Shown here: positions 46,436 through 56,091 of the stretch, one piece after another
Layout of the letters: every line of letters begins with the position of its first letter
Numbering within the stretch: the stretch's first letter is position 1
Origin: Bacillus aerolatus
Lineage (GTDB): Bacteria; Bacillota; Bacilli; Bacillales; Domibacillaceae
DNA: 64,000 nucleotides
Reading direction: 5' to 3'
Assembly: GCF_009183655.1 (NCBI RefSeq)
Contig: NZ_WEIO01000001.1
Span: forward strand, 310,001 to 374,000
Position numbers and translations under genes: made by a program
Notes under the pieces: generated by a model
What the model was told of the DNA's origin: nothing
What the model saw: the letters and a program-made list of their open reading frames with translations, nothing else
The model's database searches: none

Positions 46436-47113
46436 ATGGGCTTTCTTATTTACTTTCTAATCCTTATTCTCGTTCCTTTATGGGCGCAGATGAAAGTAAA
46501 AAGCACGTACAAAAAATATTCAAAAGTACCTGTTTCCACTGGAATTACCGGGGCAGAATCTGCGCGGCGCATTTTAGATGACAACGGCCTTCAACACGTC
46601 AAAGTTGTAGAAACGCAAGGTTTTTTAAGCGATCATTATAACCCGCTGACAAAAACAGTTCATCTTTCGCCAAACAATTATCATGGCCATTCCATTGCCG
46701 GAGCTGCCGTAGCAGCCCATGAAGTTGGCCACGCGATTCAAGATAAAGAAAGCTATGCGTTTCTGCGTTTCCGCCATGCACTTGTGCCTGTGGCAAATAT
46801 CGGATCGAACTTATCGTGGATTTTTATCATGATTGGATTATTTACTTCAATGACAGGCATGTTTATGCTTGGCATCATTTTAATGGCTGCAGCGGTCTTA
46901 TTCCAGGTGATTACGCTGCCTGTTGAGTTCAATGCTTCTTCACGCGCTATGGATCAAATCGTTTCATCAGGTATTATCCGTAATGACGAAGAGCGGGAAG
47001 CCCGTAAAGTACTGAATGCCGCGGCTATGACGTATGTTGCTGCAGCTGCTGTTGCATTACTTGAACTGCTGCGTCTTGTTTTTATGTTCACAGGAATGCA
47101 AAGCGACGACTAA
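46436..47113 (+). CDS. Membrane zinc metallopeptidase (YugP type)
   Basis: This 225-residue protein starts with a hydrophobic helix (residues 3-20) and has two or three more helices in the C-terminal half. The zinc-binding motif HEVGH lies in AVAAHEVGHAIQDKE (about residues 91-105), preceded by LSPNNYHGHSIAGAAVAAHE, which defines the DUF neutral zinc metallopeptidase 2 (YugP) family. MGGGGGTAACACC upstream of the ATG contains a GGGGG stretch as ribosome site. Substrate unknown. In B. subtilis yugP is elsewhere, so this neighbour differs. Confidence 0.88.
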   Translation: MGFLIYFLILILVPLWAQMKVKSTYKKYSKVPVSTGITGAESARRILDDNGLQHVKVVETQGFLSDHYNPLTKTVHLSPNNYHGHSIAGAAVAAHEVGHAIQDKESYAFLRFRHALVPVANIGSNLSWIFIMIGLFTSMTGMFMLGIILMAAAVLFQVITLPVEFNASSRAMDQIVSSGIIRNDEEREARKVLNAAAMTYVAAAAVALLELLRLVFMFTGMQSDD

Positions 47114-47123
47114 TGTTAATATG

Positions 47124-47155
47124 AAAGCAGGAAGCCTTGGGCTTCCTGCTTTTTC
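47124..47155. terminator. Bidirectional terminator between the metallopeptidase and yitT-type genes
   Basis: AGCAGGAAGCC and GGCTTCCTGCT form an 11-bp stem with loop TTG, followed by TTTTT. It serves two convergent genes. Confidence 0.85.
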
Positions 47156-48023
47156 ATATTTCTAACGGACGCTTGTTTTCATCTAATGTAAAGCCTTCGC
47201 CAAACACATCGTGAACGACAGTGACTGAAACGAACGCATGCGGATCAACCGAAGTGATCAGGTTTTTCAGCCGGACGATTTCGTTTTTGCCGACGACGCA
47301 ATATAACACTTCCCGATTTTCTTTTGTAAAAGAGCCGTGTCCTTTTAATACAGTGACACCTCTGTCCATTTGCTTATTGATTTTCTCGGCAATTTCCACG
47401 TGGTGATTGGAGATGATCATGGCTCCTCTTGCTGCATATGCGCCTTCCTGCATAAAATCGATCACGCGGGCACCGACAAAGACGGCGACGAGTGTATACA
47501 TCGCTTCGCGGTAATCGATGTACGTTAACAGCGAAGCAGTAATGACGACAGCGTCGAATAGAAACATTGTTTTTCCCATGCTGACATGGCGGTATTTATG
47601 AACGAGGCGGGCAATAATATCCACTCCGCCAGTCGTTCCACCGTAACGGAATGTAATGCCAAGGCCAATACCGATAAAGACGCCGGCAAACAGTGCGGCC
47701 AGAAATAAATCATCGTGAAGCGGAATGTGCAGCTGGTACCGCTGGAAAATCCACAAAAACACGGATACACTCACTGTTCCTAAGATTGTATAAAAGAAAG
47801 AGGTTTTCCCAAGCAGCTTCCAGCCAATAAAAAATAACGGAATGTTCAGAACTAAGTTGGAGTAGGAAGGATCAATGGCAAAAAGATTGTATAATAACAA
47901 TGTAATGCCGGTAAAGCCGCCTTCAGCGAGGTTGTTTTCCATATTAAAATGAACAAGACCAAAGCCATAAATAGCACTGCCGAGCAAAATGAAAAAAATA
48001 TTTTTTACTTTCATGCCAAACAT
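47154..48023 (-). CDS. ypjC: YitT family membrane protein (YpjC)
   Basis: This 289-residue protein has five to six membrane helices in the first 180 residues (YitT/DUF161 repeats, with RYGGTTGGVDIIARLVHKY) and a soluble C-terminal DUF2179 domain (about 200-285, with GVTVLKGHGSFTKENREVLYCVV). The ATG at 48023 follows AAAGGTGG. It lies on the minus strand, divergent from ypjD. Transport is suspected for this family but not shown. Confidence 0.88.
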   Translation of the reverse strand: MFGMKVKNIFFILLGSAIYGFGLVHFNMENNLAEGGFTGITLLLYNLFAIDPSYSNLVLNIPLFFIGWKLLGKTSFFYTILGTVSVSVFLWIFQRYQLHIPLHDDLFLAALFAGVFIGIGLGITFRYGGTTGGVDIIARLVHKYRHVSMGKTMFLFDAVVITASLLTYIDYREAMYTLVAVFVGARVIDFMQEGAYAARGAMIISNHHVEIAEKINKQMDRGVTVLKGHGSFTKENREVLYCVVGKNEIVRLKNLITSVDPHAFVSVTVVHDVFGEGFTLDENKRPLEI

Positions 48024-48195
48024 ATGTTAACCACCTTTATGTTAAATGTTGAGTCATTTACCGATACCTGTCATTATATATAACTAGACGGTATCCGACA
48101 ATAAGAAACATGAACGTAAGAAATGGATAAATTCATTGTCAGACAGGCAAGAATTAGCTAACATAAAATTAACAAGGAAGAAAGCAGGGAAGACA

Positions 48196-48525
48196 ATGGA
48201 TAAAACAATGAAAGTGATGCAAAAAGAAGTCGACGATTATATCGGCCAATTTAAAGAAGGCTATTTCAGCCCGCTCGCAATGATGGCCCGGCTGACAGAA
48301 GAATTGGGGGAACTGGCCCGGGAAGTGAATCATTATTACGGGGAAAAACCAAAAAAAGAAACAGAAGAAGCAAAAACAATCGAGGAAGAGCTTGGCGATT
48401 TGCAATTCGTTGTCATGTGTCTCGCTAATTCGCTCAATATAGATCTGCAAGCGGCTCATGAAAGAGTTATGGAAAAGTTTAACACGAGAGATAAAGATCG
48501 CTGGACGAGAAAAGAGGAGGAGTAA
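48196..48525 (+). CDS. ypjD: MazG-like nucleotide pyrophosphohydrolase YpjD
   Basis: The protein has about 109 residues. The all-helical MazG signature is visible: LTEELGELAREVNHYYG and IEEELGDLQFVVMCLAN, in which Glu and Asp residues bind magnesium. Such enzymes hydrolyse noncanonical NTPs to NMP and pyrophosphate. The start is uncertain: ATG 48196 follows AGCAGGGAAG, and an ATG at 48208 is also possible. It is the first gene of the dapB-mgsA-bsh-cca-birA run. Confidence 0.88.
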   Translation: MDKTMKVMQKEVDDYIGQFKEGYFSPLAMMARLTEELGELAREVNHYYGEKPKKETEEAKTIEEELGDLQFVVMCLANSLNIDLQAAHERVMEKFNTRDKDRWTRKEEE

Positions 48526-48528
48526 GTA

Positions 48529-49329
48529 ATGGATAAAATTAAAGTAATCATCGCAGGACCTCGGGGAAGAATGGGGAAAGAAGCTGTTTACATGGTACAG
48601 GAAGCAGCTAATTTAGAGCTTGCTGCGGTGCTGGACTATAAATATAACGGGCAAAAGCTTAGTGAGTTGGACGGGTTTTCTGGAATTGACGTACCGATAT
48701 TTACGAATATTAATGACTGCTTTAGTGAAATAAATGCCGATGTGCTTATTGATTTAACTACGCCGGAAACAGGGTACATACATACGAAGACTGCGCTAGA
48801 ACATAACATTCGTCCAGTCGTCGGCACGACCGGATTTACAGACGAACAATTGATGGAACTAAAAGAGCTGGCTGAAGAAAAAGGTCTCGGCTGCATCATT
48901 GCTCCTAACTTTGCCATCGGTGCCGTGCTAATGATGAAGTTTTCCGAAATGGCCGCAAAATATTTTCAAGACGTGGAAATTATCGAGCTTCATCACGATA
49001 AGAAGTTAGATGCACCATCGGGCACAGCGATCAAAACGGCACAAATGATTTCAGAAGTGAGATCAGCAAAACAGCAAGGGCACCCTCAAGAAAAAGAAAC
49101 AATGACAGGCGCGCGCGGAGCTGAAATGGAAGGGATGCACATCCATAGCGTCCGTTTGCCAGGATTAATTGCCCACCAGCAAGTGATGTTTGGTGCAGAC
49201 GGCCAAACGTTGACGATTCGTCACGACTCTTATAATCGGGCATCTTTCATGTCTGGTGTGAAAGTGTGTGTAGAAACAGTTATGAAAGTAGAAACGTTGA
49301 TTTACGGCATGGAAAATATATTGGACTAA
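48529..49329 (+). CDS. dapB: 4-hydroxy-tetrahydrodipicolinate reductase
   Basis: This 266-residue enzyme of lysine and dipicolinate synthesis has the nucleotide-binding [10 protein letters not shown] (residues 8-17; the third position is Arg where Ala is more usual), [24 protein letters not shown] and the catalytic [18 protein letters not shown] (His and Lys). It lies 3 nt after ypjD. In a spore former it also supplies dipicolinic acid. Confidence 0.96.
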   Translation: MDKIKVIIAGPRGRMGKEAVYMVQEAANLELAAVLDYKYNGQKLSELDGFSGIDVPIFTNINDCFSEINADVLIDLTTPETGYIHTKTALEHNIRPVVGTTGFTDEQLMELKELAEEKGLGCIIAPNFAIGAVLMMKFSEMAAKYFQDVEIIELHHDKKLDAPSGTAIKTAQMISEVRSAKQQGHPQEKETMTGARGAEMEGMHIHSVRLPGLIAHQQVMFGADGQTLTIRHDSYNRASFMSGVKVCVETVMKVETLIYGMENILD

Positions 49330-49342
49330 TGAGGAGGCACCT

Positions 49343-49756
49343 ATGAAAGTAGCTTTAATTGCCCACGATAAGAAAAAAGATGATTTAATCCAATTCGTTT
49401 TAGAGCACCGAGACGGGTTTGCAAAACACGAGCTGTTCGCCACCGGAACAACCGGCCGGCGAATTATGGAAGCATCGGGGTTATCTATTCACTGTTTTCA
49501 GTCAGGCCCGCTCGGCGGAGATCAGGAAATCGGAGCGAGCATTGCCCGAGAAGAAATGGATGCGGTCTTTTTCTTTAGAGATCCGCTCACAGCTCAGCCG
49601 CATGAACCGGACGTATCGGCACTCGTTCGTCTTTGTGATGTTTACACTGTTCCGCTTGCTACTAATGTTGGCACTGCAACCGTTTTGATAGAAGGACTGA
49701 AGCGGGGCGACTTTGAAAAATTGCAGGGGAAGAGACCAACGTATGAAAACAAATGA
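49343..49756 (+). CDS. mgsA: Methylglyoxal synthase
   Basis: This 137-residue enzyme converts dihydroxyacetone phosphate to methylglyoxal and phosphate. Family residues are [11 protein letters not shown], the phosphate-binding [20 protein letters not shown] and [18 protein letters not shown], with the catalytic Asp and His included. GAGGAGGCACCT precedes the ATG. It overlaps bshB1 by 14 nt. Bacillithiol, made by the next genes, helps detoxify methylglyoxal, so the grouping is sensible. Confidence 0.96.
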   Translation: MKVALIAHDKKKDDLIQFVLEHRDGFAKHELFATGTTGRRIMEASGLSIHCFQSGPLGGDQEIGASIAREEMDAVFFFRDPLTAQPHEPDVSALVRLCDVYTVPLATNVGTATVLIEGLKRGDFEKLQGKRPTYENK

Positions 49757-50453
49757 TGTAGACATCCTTGCTTTCGGAGCTCATGCTGATGATATTGAAA
49801 TTGGGATGGGCGGCACTGCGGCTAAATATGCAGCGGCAGGCAAAACGGTCGTTTTTTGTGATTTAACGAAAGCGGAGTTATCCTCTAATGGCACGGTCGC
49901 TGACAGAGCTGAAGAGGCGAAACGGGCGGCCGCTCTTTTAGGCGTGCAAAAACGTTTGACTCTCGACTTGCCTGACCGGGGGCTCTTTCTAACAGAAGAA
50001 GCGATCAGGGCAGCAGCGGAAATCATTCGGCGCTTTAAGCCGAAAGCTATTTTTGCTCCATATGAGAAAGACCGCCATCCGGATCACGGTGCTTGTTCAC
50101 GCATTGTCCAAGAAGCTTTTTTTTCTGCGGGCATCCGAAAATATGAAACAGCCGGCCAATGGGACGCCCATAAAGCAAACCGCCTTTATTTTTACATGAT
50201 TAACGGCTTTCACCACCCTGATTTTTGTGTGGATACAGGTGAATTTATGGAGACGAAAAAAAAGAGCCTGCAAGCTTACCGGAGCCAGTTTGTCATAAGT
50301 GAAGGTTCGGTGGCGACTCCTTTAACGAGCGGATACATTGAAGCGGTGGAGGCGAGAGACCGCCTGATGGGAAAAGAGACCGGCAAGACTTTTGCCGAAG
50401 GTTTTCTTACTTCATCGCCTTTATTAATAGAACAAGATTTGATTGGGGATTAA
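49743..50453 (+). CDS. bshB1: Bacillithiol biosynthesis deacetylase BshB1
   Basis: This zinc-dependent deacetylase of about 236 residues acts on GlcNAc-malate in bacillithiol synthesis (second step). The LmbE-like motifs are [15 protein letters not shown] (AHxDD), [16 protein letters not shown] (HPDH) and the His in [10 protein letters not shown]. The ATG at 49743 follows GGGAAGAG. It is only one base from bshA, so both are co-translated. Confidence 0.94.
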   Translation: MKTNDVDILAFGAHADDIEIGMGGTAAKYAAAGKTVVFCDLTKAELSSNGTVADRAEEAKRAAALLGVQKRLTLDLPDRGLFLTEEAIRAAAEIIRRFKPKAIFAPYEKDRHPDHGACSRIVQEAFFSAGIRKYETAGQWDAHKANRLYFYMINGFHHPDFCVDTGEFMETKKKSLQAYRSQFVISEGSVATPLTSGYIEAVEARDRLMGKETGKTFAEGFLTSSPLLIEQDLIGD

Positions 50454-50454
50454 T

Positions 50455-51606
50455 ATGAAATTAAAAATCGGCATTACGTGCTACCCTACTGTCGGTGGAT
50501 CGGGCGTAGTGGCGGCTGAACTCGGAAAGCTGCTGGCAGAAAAAGGGCATGACATTCATTTTATCACTTCCGACCGGCCGTTTAGGCTGAACCGGATGTA
50601 TCACAATATTTATTTTCATCAAGTCGATGTGAATCAATATTCCGTCTTTCAACATCCGCCTTATGAAATTGCCCTTGCTAATAAAATAGCCGAAATTATT
50701 AATAGAGAGCAGCTGGACATTTTGCACGTGCATTATGCGATTCCGCATGCGGTCTGCGCCATACTCGGCAAACAAATTGCCCGGTCCAATGTGAAAATTG
50801 TCACGACCCTGCATGGAACTGATATAACTGTGCTTGGGCATGACCCTTCCTTGTCCGCGGCCATCCGATTTGGTATTGAAGAATCGGATGCCGTAACGGC
50901 CGTTTCAAACGCACTGATTGACCAGACGATAGACGTCATTCATCCTGAGAAACGCATTGAGCCCATTTATAATTTTATTGATGAACGGATCTACCGGCAA
51001 ATGCTGCCGGACGATCGTCTGCGCAGAGAATACGGCATTGCCCCGGAAGAAAAAGTAATTATGCACGTATCCAATTTTCGCAGCGTGAAAAGAGTGCCAG
51101 ATGTCGTCCACGTATTCAAGCGTTTGCGTGAAAAGATGCCGGCAAAATTATTGCTTGTCGGCGATGGACCGGAAATAACGACTGTGTGCAAACTTGTGGC
51201 TGAGCTAAAGCTTGAGAATTGCGTATTGTTTCTCGGCAAGCAGGATAATTTGGAGGAACTGTATTCGATCAGCGATCTTGTGCTGCTGCTGTCAGAAAAG
51301 GAAAGCTTTGGACTTGTACTCCTAGAAGCAATGGCTTGTGGTGTTCCTTGTATTGGCACGAACGTCGGCGGAATTCCTGAAGTGATTGAAGACGGGGTAA
51401 ACGGATTTATTTCTAAAGTGGGAGATATTGAATCCATGACGAAACAAGCGCTTCGTTTGCTGACAGATCACTCTTTTTATCAAAAAATTAGCGGCCAGGC
51501 GGTGAAGACGGTGCAAACACGCTTTCATTCAGAAAGCATCGTTCATCAATACGAACGGCTGTATATGAGCTTGCTTCCGGGCCAATCGGGTGAGAGAGAT
51601 GAGTAA
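50455..51606 (+). CDS. bshA: N-acetyl-alpha-D-glucosaminyl L-malate synthase BshA
   Basis: This 383-residue GT4-family glycosyltransferase joins UDP-GlcNAc and L-malate, the first step of bacillithiol synthesis. [20 protein letters not shown] (nucleotide loop), [24 protein letters not shown] and the EX7E-like [30 protein letters not shown] are visible. It overlaps cca by 8 nt. Confidence 0.95.
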   Translation: MKLKIGITCYPTVGGSGVVAAELGKLLAEKGHDIHFITSDRPFRLNRMYHNIYFHQVDVNQYSVFQHPPYEIALANKIAEIINREQLDILHVHYAIPHAVCAILGKQIARSNVKIVTTLHGTDITVLGHDPSLSAAIRFGIEESDAVTAVSNALIDQTIDVIHPEKRIEPIYNFIDERIYRQMLPDDRLRREYGIAPEEKVIMHVSNFRSVKRVPDVVHVFKRLREKMPAKLLLVGDGPEITTVCKLVAELKLENCVLFLGKQDNLEELYSISDLVLLLSEKESFGLVLLEAMACGVPCIGTNVGGIPEVIEDGVNGFISKVGDIESMTKQALRLLTDHSFYQKISGQAVKTVQTRFHSESIVHQYERLYMSLLPGQSGERDE

Positions 51607-52792
51607 TCGGCTGATGTTCGAACAAGCGTCTCCCTTACTAACCCGTCTTGAAAAAGCAGGATATGACGCTTATTATGTGGGCGGAGCGGTGCGGGATTTT
51701 TTGCTGGACCGGCCGATTGGTGATGTGGACATTGCTACTTCTGCTTTGCCGGAAGAGGTGAAACAAGTTTTTTCGAAAACGGTCGATGTAGGAATTGAAC
51801 ACGGAACAGTGCTTGTCATTTGGCAAGGAAGCGGCTATGAAATAACGACTTTTCGGACAGAGTCGGATTACAAGGATTTCCGGCGGCCGGAAAAGGTGTC
51901 TTTCGTCCGTTCGCTTGAAGAAGATTTAAAAAGACGGGACTTCACAATCAACGCGATGGCCATGGACCGGCACGGAAAGATCATTGATCCTTTCAATGGA
52001 AAATCAGCTCTGAAAATGAAGCAAATTAAAACGGTCGGCCCCGCCGAAGAAAGGTTTTCGGAAGATGCCCTGCGAATGATGAGGGCGGCCCGATTTGCGA
52101 GTCAGCTCGGTTTTCATTTACATCATGAAACAAAAGAATCGTTAAGCCGCTGTTCCCATTTATTAGAACATATTGCCGTTGAGCGAAAATTAACTGAAAT
52201 GGACAAACTCCTTGCCGGAAAAGAAACAGCAGCTGGTATCCGCGTGCTTCTCGAAGGAAAATTAACTGCTTTTTTGCCGGGTTTAGCCGGGAAAGACAGT
52301 CAATTGGAAAATTTGCTTTCTTACGATCTCATGCCGTTAACCGTCAGGCAAAAATGGCTTTTCTTACTCGTTCTCTTCGTACCGGATAATGTGCATGACT
52401 GGCTGAAAGCTTGGCGGATGCCAGCGCGAAGAATAAAATATTTAACCGGGACGTACGAGTGGTTTCTAAGAAGTCCAAAAGAAACATGGTCTGATTTTTC
52501 ATTATATGAGACAGGATTGGAACGGGCGGCGGATATAGAAGAAGTAAGTGCGCTTATTGCCGGGCGGCCTTCTCATGCGGAAGCGCTCCACCGCCGGCAC
52601 GAGGAGTTGCCAATAAAAGACCGGAAAGAACTTGCAGTCACCGGCAAGGAATTGAAAGAATGGAAAAATGAACAGGGCGGCCCATGGATGAAAAGCTTTC
52701 TTGAAATGATTGAACGGGCTGTTGTGGAAAAGAAAGTGGAAAACAGCAAAGAAAAAATAAAGGAGTGGCTGAAAGCGTGCAATCTTCTGTAA
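51599..52792 (+). CDS. cca: CCA tRNA nucleotidyltransferase
   Basis: This class II nucleotidyltransferase of about 397 residues adds CCA to tRNA 3' ends. [22 protein letters not shown] contains the catalytic Asp pair. [34 protein letters not shown] and [18 protein letters not shown] are the other motifs. The overlap with bshA and a GTG-started birA inside its end show a tight operon. The start is ATG 51599; ATG 51614-51616 is an alternative. Confidence 0.95.
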   Translation: MSNRLMFEQASPLLTRLEKAGYDAYYVGGAVRDFLLDRPIGDVDIATSALPEEVKQVFSKTVDVGIEHGTVLVIWQGSGYEITTFRTESDYKDFRRPEKVSFVRSLEEDLKRRDFTINAMAMDRHGKIIDPFNGKSALKMKQIKTVGPAEERFSEDALRMMRAARFASQLGFHLHHETKESLSRCSHLLEHIAVERKLTEMDKLLAGKETAAGIRVLLEGKLTAFLPGLAGKDSQLENLLSYDLMPLTVRQKWLFLLVLFVPDNVHDWLKAWRMPARRIKYLTGTYEWFLRSPKETWSDFSLYETGLERAADIEEVSALIAGRPSHAEALHRRHEELPIKDRKELAVTGKELKEWKNEQGGPWMKSFLEMIERAVVEKKVENSKEKIKEWLKACNLL

Positions 52793-53760
52793 GGCAACAA
52801 TTATTAGCGGCGTTTTCCAAAGCGGATGGAGAGTTTGTATCCGGCCAAGCGCTTGCAGAAATACTTGGCTGTTCGCGGACAGCCATTTGGAAACACATTG
52901 AAGCATTAAGGCAAGAAGGCTTCGAGCTTGAAGCTGTTCGGAAAAAAGGATATCGCATTTTAACGAAACCGGATAAAGTGACAGAAAATGAGATTTTAAT
53001 CGGGCTGCAAACAAATTGGCTCGGCAAGGAAATTGTTTCGCTTGAAACAACAGAATCGACACAAAAAGAAGCGCATCGGCTGGCGCAGGAGCCATTTAAA
53101 GAAGGAACAGTCGTCATTGCTGAAGAACAGACAGCGGGGCGCGGCCGGATGACGAGAGCATGGCATTCACCGAAATATACCGGCGTTTGGATGAGTGTGA
53201 TTTTAAAGCCGTCGCTTCCTCCTTATAAAGCACCGCAGTTTACGCTGATTACAGCCGTTGCCATTGTCGAAGCCATCATCGACGTAACCGGCCTGCGGCC
53301 TGAAATAAAGTGGCCGAACGACATTTTACTGAACGGCAAAAAAATTACCGGTATATTAACGGAGCTGCAGGCAGATGCCGATCAAATCCACTCCATCATT
53401 ATCGGAATTGGCATTAACGTTAACCAAAAAGAATTTCCAGACGAACTAAAAGACATTGCGACCTCACTCGCCATTGAAAAAGGAGAGCCGGTTTCCCGTT
53501 CACAGCTCGTCCAGGAAATTTTGAAAAACATCGAAACGTATTATCATGTATATATGAAAGAAGGGTTTGCTGACATAAAAAAGCGCTGGGAAAAATACGC
53601 GCTTTCCATCGGCAAAAAAATTACAGCCCGCACGGTGACCGGCGTGATTCGCGGCAAAGCACTCGGCATTACGGAAGAAGGCGTATTAAAACTGCTTGAT
53701 GAAGAAGGCACCATTCACGATATATACTCAGCCGATATTGAAATCGATCAAAAAGGCTGA
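52777..53760 (+). CDS. birA: Biotin-protein ligase and biotin repressor BirA
   Basis: This 327-residue bifunctional protein has an N-terminal winged-helix (residues 1-60, EILGCSRTAIWKHIEALRQEG), a central catalytic domain with TESTQKEAH and EQTAGRGRMTR, KWPNDILLNGKKITGILTE, and a C-terminal SH3-like domain. It biotinylates acetyl-CoA carboxylase and represses biotin genes. The GTG at 52777 is 11 nt after AAGGAG and gives the start [13 protein letters not shown], which fits the family; it lies inside the cca end (overlap 16 nt). Confidence 0.94.
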   Translation: MQSSVRQQLLAAFSKADGEFVSGQALAEILGCSRTAIWKHIEALRQEGFELEAVRKKGYRILTKPDKVTENEILIGLQTNWLGKEIVSLETTESTQKEAHRLAQEPFKEGTVVIAEEQTAGRGRMTRAWHSPKYTGVWMSVILKPSLPPYKAPQFTLITAVAIVEAIIDVTGLRPEIKWPNDILLNGKKITGILTELQADADQIHSIIIGIGINVNQKEFPDELKDIATSLAIEKGEPVSRSQLVQEILKNIETYYHVYMKEGFADIKKRWEKYALSIGKKITARTVTGVIRGKALGITEEGVLKLLDEEGTIHDIYSADIEIDQKG

Positions 53761-53769
53761 TAACTGAAC

Positions 53770-53800
53770 AAGCTGCCGGGAAGATTTCCGGCAGCTTGTT
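53770..53800 (+). terminator. Intrinsic terminator after birA
   Basis: AAGCTGCCGG and CCGGCAGCTT form a 10-bp stem. The tail (GTTTCATGTTT) is weaker than usual. Confidence 0.75.
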
Positions 53801-53804
53801 TCAT

Positions 53805-53831
53805 GTTTAGGAAACGATAAAATAATTATAT
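53805..53831 (+). repeat. Post-terminator motif copy 3
   Basis: TTTAGGAAACGATAAAATAA starts right after the birA terminator and leads into a 3' fragment of the structured repeat. Confidence 0.65.
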
Positions 53832-53833
53832 GC

Positions 53834-53866
53834 TGGTCGGGGCTAATCAAGGCGCTTGCGCTTTTG
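53834..53866 (+). repeat. 3' fragment of a GTCTAGC repeat
   Basis: GTCGGGGCTAATCAAGGCGC followed by TTGCGCTTTTG matches the closing half of copies E and I. The 5' half is absent. It abuts the stop codon of the minus-strand dehydrogenase gene. Confidence 0.6.
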
Positions 53867-54946
53867 CTAATGGCTTGTTATTGATAGCGGGAGACGGAGC
53901 AGGCGGTCATCATTTTCAGCTGGCGTTCCGCGGCCGTCTGTGTTATTCGTTACAATAAAAAGATAGTTATTGCTAACGTACACATCTCTCAGCCTGCCAG
54001 CGCCGCTGTAAAAAACAGTGATTTCGTGATTTTTCAAATCAAATGAAAGCACTTTTTCTCCTCTAAGGGCGGCAACAAATAGTTTGCCACCTTTAAAGGC
54101 CATTCCTGAAGGGGCCCACGTTTCTTCTCCGGAATGGAATAGCGGTGTTTCCATACCTTCTTGTTTTTCATCTCCTTCAATGACAGGCCAGCCGTAATTT
54201 CTTCCGGGCTTGATGGTGTTAATTTCATCATGGGCGCTCTGACCGTGTTCCGCGGCGTACATCGTGCCGTCTTCAGCCCATGCCATTCCTTGCGGGTTAC
54301 GGTGGCCTAACGTGTAAACGTAAGAGTCACTAAACGGGTTATCTTCAGGAATGGAGCCATCGAGATTCAGTCGCAAAATCTTACCTGAAAGTGCCTGTTT
54401 ATTTTGCGCGGAATCTTTCACTCCGGCATCTCCGGCAGTCGCATACAGCTTACTGTCGGGACCAATGGCAAGCCGGCCGCCATTATGAATAGAGCCGCCT
54501 GGAATACGTGCTAACAGTTCTTTCGTTTCTTCCCAACCATTTTCAACTTTTTGAACTTGTACGATGCGGTTCAATAATCTTTCCCCGTCACGATACGTGT
54601 GGTATACGTAGGCCAGGCTATTTTCGTGAAAGTCGGTGTCGAGCTCAAAGCCTAGTAATCCGCCTTCCCCTTCATGCGAAACTGTTTTTTTCAGCTTTAG
54701 TTGCATCTCTTCTTTCTTGCCATCTGGATGAACGTGCACAATATTACCGCCGCGCTGGCTAATAAAAAAGTCATCTTTCGGTTTCGTAATATCCCACGGA
54801 ATAGTTAAGTTTGTTGCAATGACTTCTGCAACTTGTCCTGTGTCAACTGTGTCGTTAGTTAGAGCTGCCTGTTCTTCAGCCGGTCTCTCTTCGTTAACAG
54901 TGCATCCCGGCAATAAAACAAGAGCGGCCAGCATCCATTTTTTCAT
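53867..54946 (-). CDS. PQQ-type sugar dehydrogenase-like lipoprotein (glucose/sorbosone dehydrogenase family)
   Basis: The protein has 359 residues. The N-terminus is a lipoprotein signal (MKKWMLAALVLLPGC, Cys15). The mature part is a six-bladed beta-propeller of the GSDH family: IPWDITKPKDDFFISQRGG, GGLLGFELD, SIHNGGRLAIGPDSKLYATAGDAG, GHRNPQGMAW and GRNYGWPVIEGD. Relatives such as YliI oxidise aldose sugars with pyrroloquinoline quinone. Many Bacilli do not make PQQ, so activity is unsure. It is a lone minus-strand gene between birA and panB, next to repeats, and looks like an insertion compared with B. subtilis. Confidence 0.85.
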   Translation of the reverse strand: MKKWMLAALVLLPGCTVNEERPAEEQAALTNDTVDTGQVAEVIATNLTIPWDITKPKDDFFISQRGGNIVHVHPDGKKEEMQLKLKKTVSHEGEGGLLGFELDTDFHENSLAYVYHTYRDGERLLNRIVQVQKVENGWEETKELLARIPGGSIHNGGRLAIGPDSKLYATAGDAGVKDSAQNKQALSGKILRLNLDGSIPEDNPFSDSYVYTLGHRNPQGMAWAEDGTMYAAEHGQSAHDEINTIKPGRNYGWPVIEGDEKQEGMETPLFHSGEETWAPSGMAFKGGKLFVAALRGEKVLSFDLKNHEITVFYSGAGRLRDVYVSNNYLFIVTNNTDGRGTPAENDDRLLRLPLSITSH

Positions 54947-55014
54947 AGACTCACCTTCCTAAAATATAACATTTTCCTTCAACCATAATTTTACACTACC
55001 TTCTAAATTTCCAA

Positions 55015-55043
55015 TAGTCAAAAAACGCAGGTGTTGTTATAAT
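55015..55043 (+). promoter_or_regulatory. Promoter of panBCD
   Basis: The extended -10 TGTTATAAT (55035-55043) has TAGTCA 17 nt upstream as a weak -35. It implies a transcript start near 55050 and a leader of about 200 nt. Confidence 0.55.
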
Positions 55044-55049
55044 AAAAAC

Positions 55050-55205
55050 GGGCAGTATCTTTAATGAACTGCACTTGTCTAATACTCAGCCGCTGGCTCA
55101 ATTGAATAAGCGAAAATTCTGCCTTGATCCGTAAAGGACAGGGACAGAGGGTCGAAACAACTAATTGTAATTAATCGAGTCCTTCTGTCTGAAGGACTCT
55201 TTTTA
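55050..55205 (+). ncRNA. Candidate regulatory leader RNA of panB (pan-motif candidate)
   Basis: The leader holds GCAGT/ACTGC (55052-55056 with 55068-55072) or alternatively GGCAG/CTGCC (55051-55055 with 55119-55123). It then has ACAGAGGG (55144-55151), which can pair with CCTTCTGT (55181-55188) of the terminator. The terminator stem is GAGTCCTTC/GAAGGACTC, then TTTTT. Pan-motif RNAs are known upstream of pan genes in Firmicutes; I cannot confirm their bulged adenosines here. Regulation by attenuation is an inference. Confidence 0.45.
55177..55205 (+). terminator. Intrinsic terminator inside the panB leader
   Basis: GAGTCCTTC and GAAGGACTC form a perfect 9-bp stem with loop TGTCT and five T after it. 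It is 47 nt before the panB ATG and no other gene precedes it on this strand. Confidence 0.85.
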
Positions 55206-55251
55206 TTGGCCATTGTTTCGTCTCCTCTGATTTAAAAAGGAGGAAGCGTAC

Positions 55252-56091
55252 ATGAAGCAAACGAGTGATTTTATTAAAATGAAAGAAACCGGTGAAAAAA
55301 TTGCCATGATCACCGCGTACGATTATCCATCCGCTAAACTATCAGAAGAAGGTTCAGCGGACATTATTTTAGTCGGCGATTCACTTGGCATGGTCGTTCT
55401 CGGTTATGAATCAACCGTACCTGTGACATTGGATGACATGATCCATCATACGAAAGCAGTAAAACGGGGAGCAAAAAATACATTTATTGTTACTGATCTA
55501 CCCTTTATGTCTTATCATATTAACCGGGAAGAAACGATGCGGGCTGCGAGAAAGCTTATGCAAGAAGCAGGTGCGCATGCAGTGAAGTTGGAAGGCGGGG
55601 GGGAAGTAGCAGAAGCCATTCAGTGTTTAACAAGCGCCGGAGTGCCGGCGGTCGCTCATTTAGGGCTGACACCGCAATCAGTCGGGGTTCTCGGCGGCTA
55701 TAAAGTACAAGGCAAAACAGCCGAAGCAGCAAAGCAATTGCTGGACGATGCTAAAAAGCTGGAGGATGCCGGGGCATTCATGATTGTGCTTGAATGTGTT
55801 CCTCATCAAATCGCAGCTGAAGTGGCAAGCGCGCTCACCATTCCAGTCATCGGGATAGGGGCAGGAAAAGAAGCGGACGGGCAAGTACTCGTCTATCACG
55901 ACCTCATTCAATATGGGGTGAACCGGACACCTAAATTTGTTAAATCATACTGTGACGTCAATGAGTCCATTTTGCCGGCGATTTCAGCTTATGTGACAGA
56001 AGTGAAAAGCGGGGCTTTCCCTGGCCGGGAGCATTCATTCACGATGAAAGAAGAAGAATTAGAAGCGCTATACGGAGGAGTACGTTCATGA
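55252..56091 (+). CDS. panB: 3-methyl-2-oxobutanoate hydroxymethyltransferase
   Basis: This 279-residue enzyme makes ketopantoate from ketoisovalerate with methylene-tetrahydrofolate. Visible are [38 protein letters not shown] (metal-binding Asp), VKLEGG and the catalytic Glu in LECVP, plus IGIGAG. AAAAGGAGGAAGCG is the ribosome site. It overlaps panC by 4 nt. Confidence 0.96.
   Translation: MKQTSDFIKMKETGEKIAMITAYDYPSAKLSEEGSADIILVGDSLGMVVLGYESTVPVTLDDMIHHTKAVKRGAKNTFIVTDLPFMSYHINREETMRAARKLMQEAGAHAVKLEGGGEVAEAIQCLTSAGVPAVAHLGLTPQSVGVLGGYKVQGKTAEAAKQLLDDAKKLEDAGAFMIVLECVPHQIAAEVASALTIPVIGIGAGKEADGQVLVYHDLIQYGVNRTPKFVKSYCDVNESILPAISAYVTEVKSGAFPGREHSFTMKEEELEALYGGVRS

Noticed and set aside
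55050-55205. T-box riboswitch before panB
   Set aside because: There is no recognisable T-box core sequence, specifier loop or tRNA-linked gene, so only a generic attenuator or pan motif is considered.
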